Origin: Osmia lignaria lignaria
Lineage: Eukaryota > Arthropoda > Insecta > Hymenoptera > Megachilidae
Direction: 5' to 3'
Length of the DNA stretch: 64,000 nucleotides
NCBI RefSeq assembly: GCF_051020975.1
Contig: NW_027478162.1
Location: 19,840,001-19,904,000 of the forward strand
In this document: one piece after another, positions 54,414 through 63,842 of the stretch
Layout of the letters: each line of letters begins with the position of its first letter
Position numbering within the stretch: the stretch's first letter is position 1
Translations under genes and position numbers: made by a program
The notes under the pieces: generated by a model
Told to the model about the DNA's origin: nothing
What the model saw: the letters and a program-made list of their open reading frames with translations, nothing else
Databases searched by the model: none

Positions 54414-54421
54414 ATATCTCG
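54205..54421. repeat. ATATCTCG motif: one inverted and two direct copies per monomer
   Basis: CGAGATAT at 54205-54212 is the reverse complement of ATATCTCG at 54364-54371 and 54414-54421; the last two are 50 bp apart. The first copy sits in overlapping short palindromes, TCTCGAGA and GATATATC. The arrangement is conserved in most monomers, although the palindrome is broken to TTTCGAGA in the other major haplotype and one direct copy becomes ATATCTGG in a few units (for example near 53400 and 58548). It may be a binding motif or a remnant of the repeat's origin. Confidence 0.7.
54339..54362 (+). repeat. 24-nt mirror repeat, GAA/CAA rich
   Basis: On the + strand this tract reads the same forward and backward: 11-nt arms AGAAGAAGAAC and CAAGAAGAAGA around a central AA. 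It is all purine apart from two C. It recurs in most monomers at the same place. Common departures are AGAGGAAGAAC units, GAACATCAAG units, and 319-bp units that have lost one GAA triplet. Perfect purine mirror repeats can adopt triplex (H-DNA) structures; the two C and the short length make this uncertain here. Confidence 0.85.
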
Positions 54422-55476
54422 GAAACGAAGCGAGCTATGGCAAAATGTTAAGAGACCTTTTTTGTAGAGAATTAAGTTTCCTACTTTTTATCTTCTATGA
54501 TATTTTTTGATCAGATGCGTAGTTCTCGAGATATATCAAGATATTTAAAAGTTCCGAAGCCGCACCAACATAATAGAGATACAGAAACACCGTGGCCCCT
54601 TTCTTTGAGATAACTCTGCACTATTGCGAGCTGTAAATGCCACTTCCAGCTTAGCTGTGCAGAAGAAGAACAACAAGAAGAAGAAATATCTCGAAATATG
54701 TCCGTCAGGCCCCTTCCCTTGAGATATATCTGCAAATATCTCGGAAACGAAGCGAGCTATGGCAAAATGTTAAGAGACCTTTTTTGTAGAGAATTCTGTT
54801 CCCTACAATTTATCTTCTATGATATTTTTTGATCAGATGCGTAGTTCTCGAGATATATCAAGATATTTAAAAGTTCCGAAGCCGCACCAACATAATAGAG
54901 ATACAGAAACACCGTGGCCCCTTTCTTTGAGATAACTCTGCACTATTGCGAGCTGTAAATGCCACTTCCAGCTTAGCTGTGCAGAAGAAGAACAACAAGA
55001 AGAAGAAATATCTCGAAATATGTCCGTCAGGCCCCTTCCCTTGAGATATATCTGCAAATATCTCGGAAACGAAGCGAGCTATGGCAAAATGTTAAGAGAC
55101 CTTTTTTGTAGAGAATTCTGTTCCCTACAATTTATGTTCTATGATATTTTTTGATCAGAAGCGTAGTTTTCGAGATATATCGAGATATTTAAAAGTTCCG
55201 AAGCCGCACCAACATAATAGAGATACAGGAACACCGTGGCCCCTTTCTTTGAGATAACTCTGCACTATTGCGAGCTGTAAATGCCACTTCCAGCTTAGCT
55301 GTGCAGAAGAAGAACAACAAGAAGAAGAAATATCTCGAAATATGTCCGTCAGGCCCCTTCCCTTGAGATATATCTGCAAATATCTCGGAAACGAAGCGAG
55401 CTATGGCGAAATGTTAAGAGACCTTTTTTGTAGAGAATTATGTTTCCTACAATTTATGTTCTATGATATTTTTTGA

Positions 55477-56439
55477 TCAGAAGCGTAGTTTTCGAGATAT
55501 ATCGAGATATTTAAAAGTTCCGAAGCCGCACCAACATAATAGAGATACAGAAACACCGTGGCCCCTTTCGTTGAGATAACTCTGCACTAGTGCGAGCCGC
55601 AAATGCCACTTCCAGCTTAGCTGTGCAGAAGAAGAACAACAAGAAGAAGAAATATCTCGAAATATGTCCGTCAGGCCCCTTCCCTTGAGATAAATCTGCA
55701 AATATCTCGGAAACGAAGCGAGCTATGGCAAAATGTTAAGAGAGCTTTTTTGTAGAGAATTCTGTTTCCTACAATTTATGTTCTATGATATTTTTCGATC
55801 AGAAGCGTAGTTTTCGAGATATATCGAGATATTTAAAAGTTCCGAAGCCGCACCAACATAATAGAGATACAGAAACACCGTGTCCCCTTTCTTTGAGATA
55901 ACTCTGCACTAGTGCGAGCCGCAAATGCCACTTCCAGCTTAGCTGTGCAGAAGAAGAACAACAAGAAGAAGAAATATCTCGAAATATGTCCGTCAGGCCC
56001 CTTCCCTTGAGATAAATCTGCAAATATCTCGGAAACGAAGCGAGCTATGGCAAAATGCTAAGAGACCTTTTTTGTAGAGAATTAAGTTTCCTACTTTTTA
56101 TGTTCTATGATATTTTTTGATCAGATGCGTAGTTCTCGAGATATATCAAGATATTTAAAAGTTCCGAAGCCGCACCAACATAATAGAGATACAGAAACAG
56201 CGTGGCCCCTTTCTTTGAGATATCTCTGCATTATTGCGAGCTGCAAATGCCACTTCCAGCTTAGCTGTGCAGAAGAACAACAAGAAGAAGCAATATCTCG
56301 AAATATGTCCGTCAGGCCCCTTCCCTTGGGATAAATCTGCAAATATCTCGGAAACGAAGAGAGCTATGGCAAAATGTTAAGAGACCTTTTTTGTAGAGAA
56401 TTAAGTTTCCTACTTTTTATGTTCTATGATATTTTTTGA
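55477..56439 (+). repeat. Three-monomer block, copy 2 (20-unit register)
   Basis: Second copy of 49046-50008. Its third monomer is also the first monomer of the nine-unit higher-order repeat, so this variant was recruited into that structure. Confidence 0.85.
56121..56439 (+). repeat. 319-bp monomer, first unit of nine-mer copy 1
   Basis: It has the triplet loss with linked GAAGCAATATC, AACAGCGTGG and CTTGGGATAAATC. Its exact counterpart opens nine-mer copy 2 at 59016-59334. Confidence 0.95.
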
Positions 56440-58454
56440 TCTGATGCGTAGTTCTCGAGATATATCAAGATATTCAAAAGTTCCGAAGCCGCACCAACAT
56501 AATAGAGATACAGAAACACCGTGGCCCCTTTCTTTGAGATAACTCTGCACTATTGCGAGCTGTAAATGCCACTTCCAGCTTAGCTGTGCAGAAGAAGAAC
56601 AACAAGAAGAAGAAATATCTCGAAATATGTCTGTCAGGCCCCTTCCCTTGAGATATATCTGCAAATATCTCGGAAACGAAGCGAGCTATGGCGAAATGTT
56701 AAGAAACCTTTTTTGTAGAGAATTATGTTTCCTACAATTTATGTTCTATGATATTTTTTGATCAGAAGCGTAGTTTTCGAGATATATCGAGATATTTAAA
56801 AGTTCCGAAGCCGCACCAACATAATAGAGATACAGAAACACCGTGGCCCCTTTCGTTGAGATAACTCTGCACTAGTGCGAGCCGCAAATGCCACTTCCAG
56901 CTTAGCTGTGCAGAAGAAGAACAACAAGAAGAAGAAATATCTCGAAATATGTCCGTCAGGCCACTTCCCTTGAGATAAATCTGCAAATATCTCGGAAACG
57001 AAGCGAGCTATGGCAAAATGTTAAGAGACCTTATTTGCAGAGAATTAAGTTTCCTACTTTTTATGTTCTATGATATTTTTTGATCAGATGCGTAGTTCTC
57101 GAGATATATCAAGATATTTAAAAGTTCCGAAACCGCACCAACATAATAGAGATACAGAAACACCGTGGCCCCTTTCTTTGAGATAACTCTGCACTAGTGC
57201 GAGCCGCAAATGCCACTTCCAGCTTAGCTGTGCAGAAGAAGAACAACAAGAAGAAGAAATATCTCGAAATATGTCCGTCAGGCCCCTTCCCTTGAGATAA
57301 ATCTGCAAATATCTCGGAAACGAAGCGAGCTATGGCAAAATGTTAAGAGACCTTTTTTGTAGAGAATTAAGTTTCCTACTATTTATGTTCCATGATATTT
57401 TTGGATCAGATGCGTAGTTCTCGAGATATATCAAGATATTTAAGAGTTCCGAAGCCGCACCAACATAATAGAGATACAGAAACACCGTGGCCCCTTTCTT
57501 TGAGATAACTCTGCACTAGAGCGAGCCGCAAATGCCACTTCCAGCTTAGCTGTGCAGAAGAAGAACAACAAGAAGAAGAAATATCTCGAAATATGTCCGT
57601 CAGGCCCCTTCCCTTGAGATAAATCTGCAAATATCTCGGAAACGAAGCGAGCTATGGCGAAATGTTAAGAGACCTTTTTTGTAGAGAATTAAGTTTCCTA
57701 CTTTTTATGTTCTATGATATTTTTTGATCAGATGCGTAGTTCTCGAGATATATCAAGATGTTTAAAAGTTCCGAAGCCGCACCAACATAATAGAGATACA
57801 GAAACACCGTGGCCCCTTTCTTTGAGATAACTCTGCACTAGTGCGAGCCGCAAATGCCACTTCCAGCTTAGCTGTGCAGAAGAAGAACAACAAGAAGAAG
57901 AAATATCTCGAAATATGTCCGTCATGCCCCTTCCCTTGAGATAAATCTGCAAATATCTCGGAAACGAAGCGAGCTATGGCAAAATGTTAAGAGACCTTTT
58001 TTGTAGAGAATTAAGTTTCCTACTTTTTATGTTCTATGATATTTTTTGATGAGATGCGTAGATCTCGAGATATATCAAGATATTTAAAAGTTCCGAAGCC
58101 GCACCAACATAATAGAGATACAGAAACACCGTGGCCCCTTTCTTTGAGATAACTCTGCACTATTGCGAGCTGCAAATGCCACTTCCAGCTTAGCTGTGCA
58201 GAGGAAGAACAACAAGAAGAAGAAATATCTCGAAATATGTCCGTCAGGCCCCTTCCCTTGAGATAAATCTGCAAATATCTCGGAAACGAAGCGAGCTATG
58301 GCAAAATGTTAAGAGACCTTTTTTGTAGAGAATTAAGTTTCCTACTTTTTATGTTCTATGATATTTTTTGATCAGATGCGTAGTTCTCGAGATATATCAA
58401 GATATTTAAAAGTTCCGAAGCCGCACCAACATAATAGAGATACAGAAACACCGT

Positions 58455-58595
58455 GGCCCCTTTCTTTGAGATAACTCTGCACTATTGCGAGCTGTAAATG
58501 CCACTTCCAGCTTAGCTGTGCAGAAGAAGAACAACAAGAAGAAGAAATATCTGGAAATATGTCCGTCAGGCCCCTTCCCTTGAGATAAATCTGCA
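58455..58595 (+). repeat. Internal direct duplication within the monomer (offset 114 bp)
   Basis: Inside the 58372-58693 monomer, 58455-58481 and 58569-58595 are direct repeats matching at 24 of 27 positions; both begin GGCCCCTT and end TCTGCA. Similarity continues with gaps: GCGAGCT followed by a GCAAA/GTAAA-ATG stretch occurs at 58487-58499 and again from 58613 onward. The same pair is present in every monomer inspected. This indicates the 322-bp unit grew from a shorter ancestral element by internal duplication and divergence. Confidence 0.8.
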
Positions 58596-59015
58596 AATAT
58601 CTCGGAAACGAAGCGAGCTATGGCAAAATGTTGAGAGACCTTTTTTGTAGAGAATTAAGTTTCCTACTATTTATGTTCCATGATATTTTTGGATCAGATG
58701 CGTAGTTCTCGAGATATATCAAGATATTTAAGAGTTCCGAAGCCGCACCAACATAATAGAGATACAGAAACACCGTGGCCCCTTTCTTTGAGATAACTCT
58801 GCACTAGAGCGAGCCGCAAATGCGACTTCCAGCTTAGCTGTGCAGAAGAAGAACAACAAGAAGAAGAAATATCTCGAAATATGTCCGTCAGGCCCCTTCC
58901 CTTGAGATAAATCTGCAAATATCTCGGAAACGAAGCGAGCTATGGCGAAATGTTAAGAGACCTTTTTTGTAGAGAATTAAGTTTCCTACTTTTTATGTTC
59001 TATGATATTTTTTGA

Positions 59016-59334
59016 TCAGATGCGTAGTTCTCGAGATATATCAAGATATTTAAAAGTTCCGAAGCCGCACCAACATAATAGAGATACAGAAACAGCGTGG
59101 CCCCTTTCTTTGAGATATCTCTGCATTATTGCGAGCTGCAAATGCCACTTCCAGCTTAGCTGTGCAGAAGAACAACAAGAAGAAGCAATATCTCGAAATA
59201 TGTCCGTCAGGCCCCTTCCCTTGGGATAAATCTGCAAATATCTCGGAAACGAAGAGAGCTATGGCAAAATGTTAAGAGACCTTTTTTGTAGAGAATTAAG
59301 TTTCCTACTTTTTATGTTCTATGATATTTTTTGA
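59016..59334 (+). repeat. 319-bp monomer, first unit of nine-mer copy 2
   Basis: Copy of the 56121 unit, with the same deletion and linked substitutions. Confidence 0.95.
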
Positions 59335-61910
59335 TCTGATGCGTAGTTCTCGAGATATATCAAGATATTTAAAAGTTCCGAAGCCGCACCAACATAATAG
59401 AGATACAGAAACACCGTGGCCCCTTTCTTTGAGATAACTCTGCACTATTGCGAGCTGTAAATGCCACTTCCAGCTTAGCTGTGCAGAAGAAGAACAACAA
59501 GAAGAAGAAATATCTCGAAATATGTCCGTCAGGCCCCTTCCCTTGAGATATATCTGCAAATATCTCGGAAACGAAGCGAGCTATGGCGAAATGTTAAGAA
59601 ACCTTTTTTGTAGAGAATTATGTTTCCTACAATTTATGTTCTATGATATTTTTTGATCAGAAGCGTAGTTTTCGAGATATATCGAGATATTTAAAAGTTC
59701 CGAAGCCGCACCAACATAATAGAGATACAGAAACACCGTGGCCCCTTTCGTTGAGATAACTCTGCACTAGTGCGAGCCGCAAATGCCACTTCCAGCTTAG
59801 CTGTGCAGAAGAAGAACAACAAGAAGAAGAAATATCTCGAAATATGTCCGTCAGGCCACTTCCCTTGAGATAAATCTGCAAATATCTCGGAAACGAAGCG
59901 AGCTATGGCAAAATGTTAAGAGACCTTATTTGCAGAGAATTAAGTTTCCTACTTTTTATGTTCTATGATATTTTTTGATCAGATGCGTAGTTCTCGAGAT
60001 ATATCAAGATATTTAAAAGTTCCGAAACCGCACCAACATAATAGAGATACAGAAACACCGTGGCCCCTTTCTTTGAGATAACTCTGCACTAGTGCGAGCC
60101 GCAAATGCCACTTCCAGCTTAGCTGTGCAGAAGAAGAACAACAAGAAGAAGAAATATCTCGAAATATGTCCGTCAGGCCCCTTCCCTTGAGATAAATCTG
60201 CAAATATCTCGGAAACGAAGCGAGCTATGGCAAAATGTTAAGAGACCTTTTTTGTAGAGAATTAAGTTTCCTACTATTTATGTTCCATGATATTTTTGGA
60301 TCAGATGCGTAGTTCTCGAGATATATCAAGATATTTAAGAGTTCCGAAGCCGCACCAACATAATAGAGATACAGAAACACCGTGGCCCCTTTCTTTGAGA
60401 TAACTCTGCACTAGAGCGAGCCGCAAATGCCACTTCCAGCTTAGCTGTGCAGAAGAAGAACAACAAGAAGAAGAAATATCTCGAAATATGTCCGTCAGGC
60501 CCCTTCCCTTGAGATAAATCTGCAAATATCTCGGAAACGAAGCGAGCTATGGCGAAATGTTAAGAGACCTTTTTTGTAGAGAATTAAGTTTCCTACTTTT
60601 TATGTTCTATGATATTTTTTGATCAGATGCGTAGTTCTCGAGATATATCAAGATATTTAAAAGTTCCGAAGCCGCACCAACATAATAGAGATACAGAAAC
60701 ACCGTGGCCCCTTTCTTTGAGATAACTCTGCACTAGTGCGAGCCGCAAATGCCACTTCCAGCTTAGCTGTGCAGAAGAAGAACAACAAGAAGAAGAAATA
60801 TCTCGAAATATGTCCGTCATGCCCCTTCCCTTGAGATAAATCTGCAAATATCTCGGAAACGAAGCGAGCTATCTCAAAATGTTAAGAGACCTTTTTTGTA
60901 GAGAATTAAGTTTCCTACTTTTTATGTTCTATGATATTTTTTGATGAGATGCGTAGATCTCGAGATATATCAAGATATTTAAAAGTTCCGAAGCCGCACC
61001 AACATAATAGAGATACAGAAACACCGTGGCCCCTTTCTTTGAGATAACTCTGCACTATTGCGAGCTGCAAATGCCACTTCCAGCTTAGCTGTGCAGAGGA
61101 AGAACAACAAGAAGAAGAAATATCTCGAAATATGTCCGTCAGGCCCCTTCCCTTGAGATAAATCTGCAAATATCTCGGAAACGAAGCGAGCTATGGCAAA
61201 ATGTTAAGAGACCTTTTTTGTAGAGAATTAAGTTTCCTACTTTTTATGTTCTATGATATTTTTTGATCAGATGCGTAGTTCTCGAGATATATCAAGATAT
61301 TTAAAAGTTCCGAAGCCGCACCAACATAATAGAGATACAGAAACACCGTGGCCCCTTTCTTTGAGATAACTCTGCACTATTGCGAGCTGTAAATGCCACT
61401 TCCAGCTTAGCTGTGCAGAAGAAGAACAACAAGAAGAAGAAATATCTGGAAATATGTCCGTCAGGCCCCTTCCCTTGAGATAAATCTGCAAATATCTCGG
61501 AAACGAAGCGAGCTATGGCAAAATGTTGAGAGACCTTTTTTGTAGAGAATTAAGTTTCCTACTATTTATGTTCCATGATATTTTTGGATCAGATGCGTAG
61601 TTCTCGAGATATATCAAGATATTTAAGAGTTCCGAAGCCGCACCAACATAATAGAGATACAGAAACACCGTGGCCCCTTTCTTTGAGATAACTCTGCACT
61701 AGAGCGAGCCGCAAATGCGACTTCCAGCTTAGCTGTGCAGAAGAAGAACAACAAGAAGAAGAAATATCTCGAAATATGTCCGTCAGGCCCCTTCCCTTGA
61801 GATAAATCTGCAAATATCTCGGAAACGAAGCGAGCTATGGCGAAATGTTAAGAGACCTTTTTTGTAGAGAATTAAGTTTCCTACTTTTTATGTTCTATGA
61901 TATTTTTTGA
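59016..61910 (+). repeat. Nine-monomer higher-order repeat, copy 2
   Basis: Direct copy of 56121-59015 with the same nine markers in order. By eye only about five sites differ over 2895 bp, including GAGCTATCTC near 60872 in this copy. Such identity implies very recent duplication or conversion of a multi-monomer unit. Confidence 0.95.
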
Positions 61911-62430
61911 TCAGATGCGTAGTTCTCGAGATATATCAAGATATTTAAAAGTTCCGAAGCCGCACCAACATAATAGAGATACAGAAACACCGTGGCCCCT
62001 TTCTTTGAGATAACTCTGCACTAGTGCGAGCCGCAAATGCCACTTCCAGCTTAGCTGTGCAGAAGAAGAACAACAAGAAGAAGAAATATCTCGAAATATG
62101 TCCGTCATGCCCCTTCCCTTGAGATACATCTGCAAATATCTTGGAAACGAAGCGAGCTATGGCAAAATGTTAAGAGACCTTTTTTGTAGAGAATTAAGTT
62201 TCCTACTTTTTATGTTCTATGATATTTTTTGATGAGATGCGTAGATCTCGAGATATATCAAGATATTTAAAAGTTCCGAAGCCGCACCAACATAATAGAG
62301 ATACAGAAACACCGTGGCCCCTTTCTTTGAGATAACTCTGCACTATTGCGAGCTGCAAATGCCACTTCCAGCTTAGCTGTGCAGAGGAAGAACAACAAGA
62401 AGAAGAAATATCTCGAAATATGTCCGTCAG
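61911..62430 (+). repeat. Out-of-register partial third copy of the nine-mer (units 6-7)
   Basis: The monomer at 61911 carries GTCATGCCCC like unit 6 (57728, 60623). The next, at 62233, carries GATGAGATG and GTAGATCTCG like unit 7 (58050, 60945), then switches to the CCAGTTCCTTTGAGCTG tail. Unit 9 is therefore followed by unit 6 rather than unit 1. Units 9 and 5 are similar (TTTTTGGATCAG, TTTAAGAGTTCC, CTAGAGCGAGCC), which offers the misalignment point. Confidence 0.85.
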
Positions 62431-63842
62431 GCCAGTTCCTTTGAGCTGAATCTGCAAATATCTCGGAAACGAAGCGAGCTATGGCAAAATGTTAAGAGAC
62501 GTTTTTTGTAGAGAATTATGTTTCCTACAATTTATGTTCTATGATATTTTTTGATCAGAAGCGTAGTTTTCGAGATATATCGAGATATTTAAAAGTTCCG
62601 AAGCCGCACCAACATAATAGGGATACAGAAACACCGTGGCCCCTTTCTTTGAGATAACTCTGCACTAGTGCGAGCCGCAAATGCCACTTCCAGCTTAGCT
62701 GTGCAGAAGAAGAACAACAAGAAGAAGAAATATCTCGAAATATGTCCGTCAGGCCCCTTCCCTTGAGATAAATCTGCAAATATCTCGGAAACGAAGCGAG
62801 CTATGGCAAAATGTTAAGAGACCTTTTTTGTAGAGAATTAAGTTTCCTACTTTTTATGTTCTATGATATTTTTTGATCAGATGCGTAGTTCTCGAGATAT
62901 ATCAAGATATTTAAAAGTTCCGAAGCCGCACCAACATAATAGAGATACAGAAACACCGTGGCCCCTTTCTTTGAGATAACTCTGCACGGTTGCGAGCTGG
63001 AAATGCCACTTCCAGTTTAGCTGTGCAGAAGAAGAACAACAAGAAGAAGAAATATCTCGAAATATGTCCATCAGGACCCTTCCCTTGAGATAAATCTGCA
63101 AATATCTCGGAAACGAAGCGAGCTATGGCAAAATGTTAAGAGACCTTTTTTGTAGAGAATAATGTTTCCTACAATTTACGTTCTATGATATTTTTTGATC
63201 AGAAGCGTAGTTTTCGAGATATATCAAGATATTTAAAAGTTCCGAAGCCGCACCAACATAATAGAGATACAGAAACACCGTGGCCCCTTTCTTTGAGATA
63301 ACTCTGCACTATTGCGAGCTGCAAATGCCACTTCCAGCTTAGCTGTGCAGAGGAAGAACAACAAGAAGAAGAAGTATCTCGAAATATGTCCGTCAGGCCC
63401 GTTCCTTTGAGCTGAATCTGCAAATATCTCGGAAACGAAGCGAGCTATGGCAAAATGTTAAGAGACGTTTTTTGTAGAGAATTATGTTTCCTACAATTTA
63501 TGTTCTATGATATTTTTTGATCAGAAGCGTAGTTTTCGAGATATATCGAGATATTTAAAAGTTCCGAAGCCGCACCAACATAATAGAGATACAGAAACAC
63601 CGTGGCCCCTTTCTTTGGGATAACTCTGCACTATTGCGAGCTGGAAATGCCACTTCCAGGTTAGCTGTGCAGAAGAAGAACAACAAGAAGAAGAAATATC
63701 TCGGAATATGTCCGTCAGGCCCCTTCCCTTGAGATAAATCTGCAAATATCTCGGAAACGAAGCGAGCTATGGCAAAATGTTAAGAGACCTTTTTTGTAGA
63801 GAATAATGTTTCCTACAATTTACGTTCTATGATATTTTTTGA

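Larger units (their letters stand above)
54189..54510 (+). repeat. Representative 322-bp monomer with its sub-elements
   Basis: Taken as a typical unit. In order: the TCAGATGCGTAG start; a dyad-rich segment with TCTCGAGA (54202-54209) and GATATATC (54208-54215); a CCGAAGCCGCACC segment; the first copy of an internal repeat (54272-54298); an AGCT-rich segment (AGCTTAGCTG, about 54327-54336); a GAA/CAA mirror repeat (54339-54362); ATATCTCG (54364-54371); the second internal repeat copy (54386-54412); a second ATATCTCG (54414-54421); and an AT-rich tail with four short T runs (54458-54508). It has 11 CpG. No gene-like signal stands out. Confidence 0.95.
54189..55154 (+). repeat. Three near-identical consecutive monomers
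   Basis: The monomers at 54189, 54511 and 54833 are almost identical, and the junction before each has TATCTTCTATG in place of the usual TATGTTCTATG. The third differs mainly in its preceding AATTCTGTTCCC junction. This looks like the most recent single-unit expansion in the window. Confidence 0.85.
56121..59015 (+). repeat. Nine-monomer higher-order repeat, copy 1
   Basis: Nine monomers form a 2895-bp unit (8 of 322 bp plus one of 319 bp) repeated directly at 59016-61910. Ordered markers: AACAGCGTGG with a lost GAA triplet and CTTGGGATAAATC; GATCTGATG; TTTCGTTGAG; CTTATTTGCAG with GAAACCGCACC; TTTTTGGATCAG with TTTAAGAGTTCC; GTCATGCCCC; GATGAGATG with GTAGATCTCG; ATATCTGG; GCGACTTCC. Private differences seen here include TATTCAAAAG, GTCTGTCAGG and AAGATGTTTAAAAG. 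Confidence 0.95.

Noticed and set aside
54414..54435. CENP-B box-like match (TTCG and a TTTCC stretch on the reverse strand)
   Set aside because: The required A and the CGGG part of the box consensus are not met, so only the TTCG core fits, which is expected by chance.
54458..54508. Phased T tracts producing intrinsic DNA curvature
   Set aside because: The four T runs are centred about 17, 9 and 18 bp apart, not at multiples of a helical turn, so curvature is not supported by inspection.
107..63745. About 180 repeated reverse-strand frames of about 74 codons as a multicopy gene family
   Set aside because: They open on TTG with no ATG, the 322-bp period breaks frame between monomers, several subfamilies carry stops, and common variants change amino acids. 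They are a consequence of repeating one sequence many times.
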